Of a DNA stretch of 64,000 nucleotides, positions 56,701-64,000 are shown in pieces; the first letter of the stretch is position 1, and each line of letters begins with the position of its first letter. The position numbers were made by a program, and so were the translations under genes. Origin of the DNA: Iodidimonas nitroreducens. Its GTDB lineage: Bacteria > Pseudomonadota > Alphaproteobacteria > Sphingomonadales > Rhodothalassiaceae. The DNA is taken from NCBI RefSeq assembly GCF_008579165.1, contig NZ_BKCN01000002.1; one strand, written 5' to 3'. The notes under the pieces are model-generated. The model was not told where the DNA came from. It ran no database searches and saw only the letters and a list, made by a program, of their open reading frames with translations.

Positions 56701-58256
56701 CAGGATGCATCCTTTTCCGCAAGCCTTGGAAAAATACCGCTTGGCGCCGGCAGGGCCAGCCCCGCCTTCAAACGCCCCGCTTCGCCCAGATCGGCAAAGC
56801 CCCGATTTTCATCCGGCACAGCCAGTTGATCAAGCAAATGCGCCATGCTTTTGGGCATCAAAGGCTGGGCCAGAATCGCCAGATTGCGCACCGCTTCGGC
56901 GGCCACATAAAGCACCGTGCCCATCCGTTCGGGATCGGTTTTCTTCAGGGCCCAGGGCTGTTCGGCTGCAATATAGCCATTGGCCCGGGAAATCTGCCGC
57001 CAGATCACCTCGATCGCTTGATGAATGGCCTGATCATCAAGATGAACCCGCACTTCATTCAAGGTTTTATCAAGATCGCTGAGCAAAACCGCATCCGCAT
57101 CCGATAAAAGACCCGGTTGGGGGATCAGACCACCACAGTTTTTAGCGATCATCGACAGGCTGCGTTGGGCCAGATTACCAAAATCATTGGCCAGATCGGC
57201 ATTGCAGCGCGCCAGAAAGCCTTCGCGGGAAAAATCGCCATCATTGCCGAAAGGCACTTCGCGCATCAGGAAATAGCGCACCGGATCAAGGCCGAATTCT
57301 TCAACCAAAGCAAAGGGATCAATTACATTGCCAACAGATTTTGAAATTTTCTGGCCTTCATTCGTCCACCAGCCATGGGCAAACACCCGCTGCGGCGGCT
57401 CCAGACCTGCCGCCATCAAAAAAGCGGGCCAGTAAACCGCATGAAAGCGCAGAATATCCTTGCCCACCATATGCACATCGGCGGGCCAGAAACGCTGATA
57501 ATCCCCGCTATCGCTACGTTCGGGATAACCAAGGGCGGTGATATAATTGGTCAGGGCATCGATCCACACATACATGATATGATCGGGATCACCCGGCACC
57601 GGAACCCCCCAATTAAAGCTGGTGCGGGAAATCGATAAATCCCGCAATCCGCTTTTAACAAAGCTCATCACTTCATTCATGCGGCTTTTGGGTAAAACGA
57701 AATGCGGGTTTTTCTGATAAAAATCCAGAAGCTTATCCTGCCATTCCGATAGCTTGAAAAAATAGCTCGGCTCTTCCAGCCATTCCACGGGCGCACCGCT
57801 GGGGGCGCATGTCTGGCCATTCGGCCCGTCGATCAATTCGGATTCGGCATAAAAGGCTTCATCGCGTACGGAATACCAGCCGCTATAAGCTCCTTTATAG
57901 ATATGGCCCGCCGCTTCGATCCGCTGCCATAAGGCCTGAACCGAGCGGATATGGCGATCTTCGGTGGTGCGAATGAACTGGTCGATGGAAAAATCCATGC
58001 TCTCCACCAGATCACGAAAGCGGCCCGACACGCGATCACAAAAGCTTTGGGGATCGACCCCGGCAGCGGCGGCGGATTTTTCCACCTTCTGGCCATGCTC
58101 ATCGGTTCCGGTCAGGAACATGACATCAAAACCATCCAGCCGCTTGAAGCGCGCCAGCACATCGCAGGCCAGGGTGGTATAGGCATGGCCGATATGGGGC
58201 ACATCATTCACATAATAAATAGGCGTGGTGATGTAATATGTTTTCCGTTCCGGCAT
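56700..58256 (-). CDS. metG: Methionyl-tRNA synthetase
   Basis: Charges initiator and elongator tRNA-Met. 518 residues. The HIGH motif is DVPHIGHAYTTL, the second signature is GQKISKSVGNVIDP (KISKS form of KMSKS), with FLTGTDEHGQKV and HGWWTNEG. Anticodon-binding domain follows; no C-terminal tRNA-binding EMAP domain. Four bases beyond tatD start in overlap, 30 bases after holB. Confidence 0.96.
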   Translation of the reverse strand: MPERKTYYITTPIYYVNDVPHIGHAYTTLACDVLARFKRLDGFDVMFLTGTDEHGQKVEKSAAAAGVDPQSFCDRVSGRFRDLVESMDFSIDQFIRTTEDRHIRSVQALWQRIEAAGHIYKGAYSGWYSVRDEAFYAESELIDGPNGQTCAPSGAPVEWLEEPSYFFKLSEWQDKLLDFYQKNPHFVLPKSRMNEVMSFVKSGLRDLSISRTSFNWGVPVPGDPDHIMYVWIDALTNYITALGYPERSDSGDYQRFWPADVHMVGKDILRFHAVYWPAFLMAAGLEPPQRVFAHGWWTNEGQKISKSVGNVIDPFALVEEFGLDPVRYFLMREVPFGNDGDFSREGFLARCNADLANDFGNLAQRSLSMIAKNCGGLIPQPGLLSDADAVLLSDLDKTLNEVRVHLDDQAIHQAIEVIWRQISRANGYIAAEQPWALKKTDPERMGTVLYVAAEAVRNLAILAQPLMPKSMAHLLDQLAVPDENRGFADLGEAGRLKAGLALPAPSGIFPRLAEKDAS

Positions 58257-58286
58257 GGCGGACCCTTATCCTATCTGTAAACCTGA

Positions 58287-59519
58287 TCAGTGGTGTGATG
58301 GCATGCGGCCAGCGGCGGCTTCATCCAGCATCAAAAGCAAAGACAGCAAAACCTGTTTACGATCAAGATACACAGCATCAGTCCGCGAAATCAGGCCGGT
58401 CATCTTTTCCCACAGCTCTACCCAGCGATCAAGCGCCAGTGAAGCCACAAAATGCTGGCGCAGCGCGCCCTCCCCTTCGATCACATCGCGGCTGCCATCA
58501 GAAAATGCCTCTGCATTCCCCATTGCCGCCCATCGCACGCTGGTTTCAACCCACCATAAAAGCAGGCTGATCATAAGCTGATAGGCGGGCTCAGCTGATT
58601 TGAGGGAGAACCGACCGGAAAATTGATGCGCTTTCACCAGATCGATGCCCGGCATGGTGCGGATCAGCGCCAGCAGATCGGCATAAAGAGAAAGGCCATC
58701 GCCTTCGGCCAAACTCATGGCCCGCCCCGGGGCTCCATCCGATAAAATGGCCAAAGCCCGGGCCTCATTCGCCGCCAGATCAGGATGGCTCAAGGCAAGC
58801 GCATCGATCACCTTTTGCTGCAACACAGGGGCCAGCGCCAGATTGCGGCAACGCGAGCGGATGGTGGGCAAAAGCCGCCCCGGCGCATGGGAAATCAATA
58901 AGAGAAGACAATCAGCAGGCGGTTCTTCAAGAATTTTAAGAATGGCATTGGCGGCATTGCGGTTCAATTCATCCGCCGCATCGATGATGCACACCCGCCA
59001 GCCTTTCTGAGCCGCCGTGCGGTTAAAAAAGGCCTGCATCTTGCGTACATCATCCACCAGAATATCGCCGCGCATCACCTTGCGCCGATCATCCCACCCT
59101 CGTTCGATCACTAAAAGATTGCCATGCGATCCTTGGGCAATGCGCTGAAACACCGGATCATCCGCCGGAAGATCAAGGCTTGTTAAGGGCGCGAGCTCCG
59201 GGCTTTGGACATTATCATTGGGGCCATGATCCTTGAGGTCATGATTTTTGAGGGCGGGGCCAAAAAGCGAGGGGGGGTCATCGCGGCTTGTCTGCTCATT
59301 GGATTTCAAGATGAACCGGGCCATGCGATAAGCCAAGGTGGCTTTTCCCACCCCCCTTGGTCCGGTGATCAGCCAGGCATGGTGCATCTTGTGCGATGCG
59401 ATGGCATCGAGAATGATCCGCTCGGCCCGCTCATGGCCATAAAGCTTTGTGCTATGGCGCGGATCATGGGCATCCGGCCCCGGTTCAGCCGATTTTTGTC
59501 CTGCCGCAGGTCTTGCCAT
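58287..59519 (-). CDS. holB: DNA polymerase III delta' subunit
   Basis: Clamp-loader subunit. 410 residues. N-terminal AAA+ module: Walker A LITGPRGVGKATLAYRMA, then the zinc-less segment, VDDVRKMQAFFNRTA, CIIDAADELNRNAANAILKILEEPP and the arginine-finger-like SRCRNLAL. A long C-terminal domain follows (LAANEARALAILSDGAPGRA). One-base overlap with tmk, the usual partner in this class. Confidence 0.94.
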   Translation of the reverse strand: MARPAAGQKSAEPGPDAHDPRHSTKLYGHERAERIILDAIASHKMHHAWLITGPRGVGKATLAYRMARFILKSNEQTSRDDPPSLFGPALKNHDLKDHGPNDNVQSPELAPLTSLDLPADDPVFQRIAQGSHGNLLVIERGWDDRRKVMRGDILVDDVRKMQAFFNRTAAQKGWRVCIIDAADELNRNAANAILKILEEPPADCLLLLISHAPGRLLPTIRSRCRNLALAPVLQQKVIDALALSHPDLAANEARALAILSDGAPGRAMSLAEGDGLSLYADLLALIRTMPGIDLVKAHQFSGRFSLKSAEPAYQLMISLLLWWVETSVRWAAMGNAEAFSDGSRDVIEGEGALRQHFVASLALDRWVELWEKMTGLISRTDAVYLDRKQVLLSLLLMLDEAAAGRMPSHH

Positions 59520-60256
59520 CAGCCCTGCCCCGCATCCATCACAGGTCTGGTTTTGAGGGATGCAATTTGCTTCAAGATGATCTGCGCCACCTGATGTTCA
59601 TCCCCCGATGCATCGATCAAATGGCAGCGCTCGGGGTAGAAGATCGCAAGCTTTTGAAAAGCTGCAGAAAGGGCGTGATGAAAAGCATCCCCCATCCGTT
59701 CATAACGATCCTCAGCAAGATTTGAAGCCTTTGTCGTCTGCTGATCATCGATCTGCGATTGCCGCGAATGCGCCCGCAATAATCCCTCAGCTGGGGGCAG
59801 ATCCAGAATGAAGGTGAGATCGGGCAATAATCCATCGGGATGATCCGGGCTTCCCAAAGCCAGGGCATGGAGGGATTCAATCCGCTCTCGGCCCACGCCC
59901 TGAGCAAGCCCCTGATAAACCAGCGTGCTATCCCTGAACCGATCGCTGATCACCCAAGCCCCACGATCAAGCGCTGGCTGGATGGTTTTGGCCACATGAT
60001 CCACTCGGGCGGCGATATGCAAAAGCGCTTCGCTCATCGGTTCCCAGCGTGCGGGATCGCCCCTGACCAGCAGATCGCGGATCTGCTCTGCCCCCGGTGC
60101 GCCACCGGGTTCCCGTGTCAGCACCACATCATGCCCTTGGGCGCGCAGATGATCGGCCAGAAGCCGGGCCTGTGTCGATTTCCCGACCCCCTCGCCGCCC
60201 TCGAATGTGATAAACATTCCAGCCACGTGCCGATCTTTGGATGGCAGCCCGCTCAT
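59519..60256 (-). CDS. tmk: Thymidylate kinase
   Basis: Phosphorylates dTMP to dTDP. 245 residues from ATG 60256, which overlaps the dac stop in an ATGA; the internal ATG at 60217 (MFITFEGGEG) starts at the usual family position. P-loop FEGGEGVGKSTQARLLADHL, DRx motif VISDRFRDSTLVYQG, LID region near LPPAEGLLRAHSR. The C-terminus is about 30 residues longer than the E. coli protein. Confidence 0.94.
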   Translation of the reverse strand: MSGLPSKDRHVAGMFITFEGGEGVGKSTQARLLADHLRAQGHDVVLTREPGGAPGAEQIRDLLVRGDPARWEPMSEALLHIAARVDHVAKTIQPALDRGAWVISDRFRDSTLVYQGLAQGVGRERIESLHALALGSPDHPDGLLPDLTFILDLPPAEGLLRAHSRQSQIDDQQTTKASNLAEDRYERMGDAFHHALSAAFQKLAIFYPERCHLIDASGDEHQVAQIILKQIASLKTRPVMDAGQG

Positions 60257-61440
60257 TTCCCGGCAGAACCAAAAAGCAGATAATCAAGCGCCGCGCCAAT
60301 CCGTCCAAAGCCGCTCACAGGTTCGATGCTTTCCCCCGCCAAGACCGGGATCTGCCTTTCTCCCAGATCAGGCGCGCTTAAGGTGACGGTGGCCACAGGC
60401 TGGCCTTTTTCAATGGGGCTGGGGATCGGATTATCATAGCGCAGCACCATTTCGAGTGCCGTGCGATCCCGCCGCGACAAGGTGAGCTTTAGCGGATCCT
60501 GAACAATCAGGGGGACTTTGCCGCTTTTGCCCAGCCACACATCGGCCTCGCCGATCTGATCACCGGCATCGAAAATGCTATAAGTATCAAAAGCGCGAAA
60601 GCCATATTCCAGCAAGGATTGGCTTTCCCGAGCCCGCGCCGATACGCTATCCAATCCCGCAACCACCACAATCAAACGACGGCCATTGCGGATCGCCGAT
60701 CCCGTGAGCCCATAGCCAGCGGCTTCGGTGTGGCCGGTTTTAAGGCCATCAGCCCCATCCATACGATAAATCAAAGGATTACGATTGGATTGGGTGATCG
60801 CTTCACCCGTGCGGAAATCCTTGCCATGGGTGAAGCTTTTTTCGGCATAAATTTCATAAAGCTCGGGAAAATTCCTGATCGTTTTCTCGGCCAGGGTCGC
60901 CAGATCATGGGCGGTGGTATATTGGCCATCCGCAGGCCAGCCGGATGCATTCTTGAACTGGCTGTTGCTCATGCCGATTTCAGCGGCTTTTTCATTCATC
61001 CAAAGGGCAAAGGCATCTTCCGTTCCCGACATCATTTCGGCCAGAACCGTGCAGGCATCATTCCCCGACGAGACAATGATGCCGTAGAGTAATTGCTTTA
61101 CGCTCACCTCTTCACCGGCGCCTAAAAACATCAAAGAGGCTTCGGTGCCCGCCCAGCGCCGCCAGGCTTCATCGCTCACCCTTGTGGTATCATCAAGGGA
61201 AAGGCTGCCCGCGCGGATCTGATCGAATGCCAGATACACGGTCATCATCTTTGACATCGATGCCGGGGGGAATGGGGTTTCAGGGTCTTTGGAAAACAGC
61301 ACATCACCGGTTTCCATTTCCATCAGCAAGGCATGGCGGGCCGATGTTTCAAGCCCCTGCGCCACCGCTGCCAAGGGCGCCGCCACCAAAAGGGCGGCCA
61401 TGAGACAGCAGATTTTGAATAATCTTTTCACAACAATCAT
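60253..61440 (-). CDS. D-alanyl-D-alanine carboxypeptidase
   Basis: Low-molecular-weight penicillin-binding protein that trims peptidoglycan pentapeptides. 395 residues from ATG 61440. Signal peptide ends AAVAQ; the active-site SxxK is SMSK in PPASMSKMMTVYL, SxN is VSSGNDA, KTG is DGLKTGHTEAAGYG. A C-terminal PBP5-like beta domain follows. dacA/dacC-type; the exact paralogue is not decidable. Between rlpA and tmk. Confidence 0.93.
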   Translation of the reverse strand: MIVVKRLFKICCLMAALLVAAPLAAVAQGLETSARHALLMEMETGDVLFSKDPETPFPPASMSKMMTVYLAFDQIRAGSLSLDDTTRVSDEAWRRWAGTEASLMFLGAGEEVSVKQLLYGIIVSSGNDACTVLAEMMSGTEDAFALWMNEKAAEIGMSNSQFKNASGWPADGQYTTAHDLATLAEKTIRNFPELYEIYAEKSFTHGKDFRTGEAITQSNRNPLIYRMDGADGLKTGHTEAAGYGLTGSAIRNGRRLIVVVAGLDSVSARARESQSLLEYGFRAFDTYSIFDAGDQIGEADVWLGKSGKVPLIVQDPLKLTLSRRDRTALEMVLRYDNPIPSPIEKGQPVATVTLSAPDLGERQIPVLAGESIEPVSGFGRIGAALDYLLFGSAGK

Positions 61441-61525
61441 TTTCAGGTGCTTCTTCAAAGTGAACATCAAGGGTGAGTGCCATGACAAACGGCCCGGCCA
61501 CGGCGTTTTTCATGCAGATATCATA

Positions 61526-62311
61526 TCAGCCCAGCCGATCGGTAAAAATGCGGGCATCATGATAGCCGCGATCAAAAACGCGATCCAGAATGCGCCGGGC
61601 ATCGCGCTCATTCCCAAAAGGCCCGATACGAACGCGGAAAACCTGCCCTTCATTTGTATCGGCAGCCTGAATGATCACCGATTTCAAATCATTCAAACTG
61701 CGAAAAACCCGATCCGCATTGCTCCGATCCGCAAAAGAACCGATCTGGATGAAAAAGGGCCCCGGCACCACGGTATCAGCGGCCACCTGCCGGGGCGTTG
61801 CAGACCGTTTTCCGCCATCGGCCAGACTGCCATCGGGGCGCACGACCTGTACCCGCACGCGGGTCGTTCCCTGATCCTGAAATCCCAAAAGCTGAGCTGC
61901 CCGGCGCGACATATCGATGATCCGGTCCCGGGCAAAGGGGCCGCGATCATTGATCCGCACCGAAATCGCCCGGCCATTTTCCAGATTGGTCACCCGTGCC
62001 ATGCTCGGCAAAGGCAAAGTGGGATGCGCGGCGCTCACTTTATTCATATCAAAAACTTCACCATTGGCAGTCGGCTTGCCATGAAAGTTCGGCCCATACC
62101 AGGATGCCACCCCTACCCGATCATAATCATGATCGATGGCCGGATAATACCAGATGCCGCCGATCTGATAGGGTCGGCCCACTTTTTGTTCCGTGGATTG
62201 CGGTGGGGCGCTTCCTGGGCCATAAGATCCCGATCCGCTGCTGCAGGCAGCCAGAACCAAAAGGCAAAGCGCGGGCAGGATCTGTTTCACTGTCATGGTC
62301 TTCAGGATCAT
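61526..62311 (-). CDS. rlpA: RlpA family septal-ring lipoprotein
   Basis: 261 residues. Lipobox LAAC (LLVLAACSS) gives an outer-membrane lipoprotein. Double-psi beta-barrel domain with VGVASWYGPNFHGKPTANGE and RINDRGPFARDRIIDMS, followed by a C-terminal SPOR domain (about 185-258; FFIQIGSFADRSNADRVF) that binds denuded septal glycan. Some members are lytic transglycosylases; the Asp in INDRGPF is kept. Just downstream of mltB. Confidence 0.93.
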   Translation of the reverse strand: MILKTMTVKQILPALCLLVLAACSSGSGSYGPGSAPPQSTEQKVGRPYQIGGIWYYPAIDHDYDRVGVASWYGPNFHGKPTANGEVFDMNKVSAAHPTLPLPSMARVTNLENGRAISVRINDRGPFARDRIIDMSRRAAQLLGFQDQGTTRVRVQVVRPDGSLADGGKRSATPRQVAADTVVPGPFFIQIGSFADRSNADRVFRSLNDLKSVIIQAADTNEGQVFRVRIGPFGNERDARRILDRVFDRGYHDARIFTDRLG

Positions 62312-62320
62312 ATCCCCCCA

Positions 62321-63439
62321 TCATTCAGCCGATAAAAGGGCATCAGCCAGATGCCCCACAGCCAGAGCATAAAGATCGGAACAATTATAGCTCAAAATGG
62401 CCCGGTAATTTCCATAAGTCAGAAAAGCCTGATCGGCAACCGTCCCCGGCTTCACAAGGGATGCCTTGATCTCAACCATCGGCAAAGCCTCGCCATTCAG
62501 GCGCTTCACGCCTCGGCGATCCCATTCCGCCAGGCTGAGCATCCGGCTGTGATTTCTAAGGGCCCGACTACAGCTTGATGGGGGCGTTTCCTGGGCCAGA
62601 TCGCCCTTCGTGGGCAAAAGATCAGGAGGCACGCGCACCGACCTGCCCCATATATAGCGATCATCCCAGCCATGGGATTTCAGATAATTGGCAATCGATG
62701 CGAAAACATCCACGGGGGTATTCCAGATATCGCGGCGGCCATCCTTATCGAAATCTTCGGCATAGGCGATGAAACTGCCGGGCATGAACTGGCTTTGGCC
62801 CATGGCCCCGGCCCATGATCCTTTCATCTCGGATGCGGTGATATGCCCTTCATCAATGATTTGCAGGGCGGAAAAAAGCTGCCGGCGGAAAAAATCTGAT
62901 CGCCGCCGATCATAAGCCAGGGTGGCAAGGGATTGAATGACATTCATGCCCCCGGTGAAGGAACCATAATTGGTTTCCAACCCCCAAATGGCGGCGATAA
63001 ACCGAGGCTGCACACCATAATGATCGGCCACGGCGCGCAAAGGCTCGCGATATTCAACCATCATCTCCCGTCCGCGTTTGATCCGCACCGGGGAGACGCG
63101 GGCAGCGAGATACTCCTCGAAAGTCTGGGTGAATTCAGGCTGTTTGCGATCCAGTTCCACCACCCGTTCATTGGGGACCACCGCGCCCAAAGCGGCATCA
63201 ATCGTTGCCTTAGAAATTCCTTTGCTGCGGGCTTCGGCGCGCAATTCATCAAGCCATTGATCAAAAGGCGGCAGCGAAGGCTCTGGTGCGTCAGTGTCCT
63301 CAGCGGTGTCTTGAGCCTTCAGGGTGGATGGAGCGAAGGGCAAAAAAGCCACGCTCATAAAGATGATCACCATAAAGGCGCGCATAAAAAGCCAAGGCGA
63401 AAGCGTGCGATTAAAATGGCGGAAGGACACAAAACCCAT
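62321..63439 (-). CDS. mltB: Lytic murein transglycosylase, MltB type
   Basis: 372 residues from ATG 63439 (MGFVSFRHFN). Signal peptide ending STLKAQ, no lipobox. Catalytic Glu in IAAIWGLETNYGSFTGG; further MltB/SltB motifs SWAGAMGQSQFMPGSF, DFDKDGRRDIWNTPVDVFASIANYL and a C-terminal NYRAILSYNCSDLYALAVGHL. Cleaves glycan with 1,6-anhydro ends. Ten bases upstream of rlpA, so likely one transcript. Confidence 0.93.
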   Translation of the reverse strand: MGFVSFRHFNRTLSPWLFMRAFMVIIFMSVAFLPFAPSTLKAQDTAEDTDAPEPSLPPFDQWLDELRAEARSKGISKATIDAALGAVVPNERVVELDRKQPEFTQTFEEYLAARVSPVRIKRGREMMVEYREPLRAVADHYGVQPRFIAAIWGLETNYGSFTGGMNVIQSLATLAYDRRRSDFFRRQLFSALQIIDEGHITASEMKGSWAGAMGQSQFMPGSFIAYAEDFDKDGRRDIWNTPVDVFASIANYLKSHGWDDRYIWGRSVRVPPDLLPTKGDLAQETPPSSCSRALRNHSRMLSLAEWDRRGVKRLNGEALPMVEIKASLVKPGTVADQAFLTYGNYRAILSYNCSDLYALAVGHLADALLSAE

Positions 63440-63669
63440 GAAAAAACTTTCCTTATGATCGCACAATCAGATGAAACGCTATAGAATGCCCGCTCATATC
63501 CCCTCAAAGCCTCGATATTTTGTGACCTTTACAGAGATGTGCGGCGCATTTTAGGCGGCCATGGTCTTAGTTTCTACAAGTGGCGCTCTGATCGCAAGCA
63601 TTGTCATTGCTTTTGATGCCAATTGATATTTTTGGGGAATTGGCAATCGCCGATGATACGCTTAGGCAC

Positions 63670-63698
63670 TTGGCGACAGCAAAAACTTCGGATACAAG
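63670..63698 (+). promoter_or_regulatory. Possible promoter of tRNA-Ser
   Basis: TTGGCG and TACAAG are separated by 17 bases and end 13 bases before the tRNA gene. Reasonable -35/-10 fit; not proof. Confidence 0.4.
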
Positions 63699-63711
63699 GG
63701 CGCCATATCGC

Positions 63712-63801
63712 GGACGGGTGGCAGAGCGGTTGAATGCACCGGTCTTGAAAACCGGCAAGGGTGCAAGCCCTTCGTGGGTTCGAATCCCACCCCGTCCGCC
63801 A
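63712..63801 (+). tRNA. tRNA-Ser (anticodon UGA)
   Basis: 90 bases including CCA. Acceptor GGACGGG pairs with CCCGTCC; anticodon stem CCGGT/ACCGG around CTTGAAA with TGA; a long variable arm (GGGTGCAAGCCC region) marks a class II serine tRNA; T-arm GTGGGTTCGAATCCCAC. The 3' CCA is encoded and is followed by six T. Confidence 0.97.
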
Positions 63802-63843
63802 TTTTTTCCTGCTCGTTATACCAATAGCCGTCATCCCAAGCAT

Positions 63844-64000
63844 TCAATCGCTGATGTCTTGCGCCAAAGAATCCAGCAGGGCTTTTTCTTCGGGATGGGC
63901 AAGAGCGATTTTGGCATGATCCAAAGCCTTCGCCGAAATGATCAAGGCAGCCTTCCCATAAATATCGGGGGCAGCGATCCGCAGAGCCTGCAAGGATTTT
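63844..64000 (-). CDS. Unidentified protein, C-terminal end only
   Basis: On the minus strand an uninterrupted frame of 51 codons runs from the right edge to a TGA at 63844-63846. The peptide is Ala/Leu/Lys-rich and probably helical (KALDHAKIALAHPEEKALLD, ending AQDISD). Codon use resembles the neighbours. I do not recognise it; its start lies outside the window. Confidence 0.6.
   Translation of the reverse strand, partial: KSLQALRIAAPDIYGKAALIISAKALDHAKIALAHPEEKALLDSLAQDISD

Noticed and set aside
63567..63847. Short minus-strand frames reading GVGFEPT-type peptides
   Set aside because: They are the antisense of tRNA-Ser, a well-known source of spurious protein calls.
1..64000. CRISPR arrays, IS elements, prophage genes, integrases
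   Set aside because: No regularly spaced repeats, transposase, integrase or phage structural genes were seen.

Overview
The window reads as a stretch of an alphaproteobacterial chromosome of moderate GC content. Evidence: gene order typical of the class (dnaB / radA-cvpA-purF; rpsB-tsf / pyrH-frr-uppS-cdsA-dxr-rseP-bamA-skp-fabZ; trpGDC-moaC-moeA-lexA; mltB-rlpA-dac-tmk-holB-metG-tatD) and a GTTC-N7-GTTC LexA operator in front of lexA. The genus cannot be named from sequence alone. The bamA-skp-fabZ block has no lpx genes, an arrangement I associate with sphingomonad-like lineages.

Layout. 0-1.7 kb: 3' end of a 2Fe-2S ferredoxin gene, a glutathione S-transferase, then convergent with a minus-strand run SDR <- purF <- cvpA <- radA <- mlaF <- mlaE <- dnaB (to 8.9 kb). 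9.2-20.0 kb: plus-strand translation and envelope run rpsB, tsf, terminator, pyrH, frr, uppS, cdsA, dxr, rseP, bamA, skp, fabZ. 20.2-26.3 kb: gltA and gltX (minus), comEC (plus), lexA (minus). 26.4-35.3 kb: moeA, moaC, trpC, trpD, trpG (minus), an opposed divergent polysaccharide deacetylase gene, trpE, and a PpiD-type periplasmic foldase (minus). 35.5-40.4 kb: tpiA, secG, pyrG (plus), an acyl-CoA dehydrogenase (minus) and an intergenic palindromic repeat. 40.6-47.8 kb: a long membrane-anchored coiled-coil protein (two reading frames, probably one gene), then Hpt protein, receiver-like protein with Asn at the acceptor position, second Hpt protein, and pepN. 47.8-54.3 kb: the most accessory part, with a PAS-like protein, a TRIC-type channel, a cytochrome P450, an XRE regulator and a TadE/TadE/TadG-like trio. 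54.3-63.4 kb: minus-strand run mltB, rlpA, dac, tmk, holB, metG, tatD, metallo-hydrolase, aspartyl protease. The window ends with tRNA-Ser(UGA) and the tail of an unidentified minus-strand gene.

The genes cover purine, pyrimidine, tryptophan and molybdopterin synthesis, replication, translation, isoprenoid and phospholipid synthesis, outer-membrane assembly and peptidoglycan remodelling: mostly core metabolism, with little mobile DNA. No IS element, prophage, integrase or CRISPR array was seen.

An important caveat: at least eleven genes (SDR, purF, cdsA twice, rseP, bamA, gltA, lexA, trpC twice, trpE, the receiver gene and the P450) are broken by small frameshifts. In almost every case restoring one C or G in a short C/G run repairs the frame. 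Because most of these genes are normally essential or central, I read this as a systematic consensus error, not gene decay, and annotate each as one gene. The most interesting biology is the coiled-coil/Hpt/degenerate-receiver/Hpt neighbourhood at 40.6-45.0 kb.
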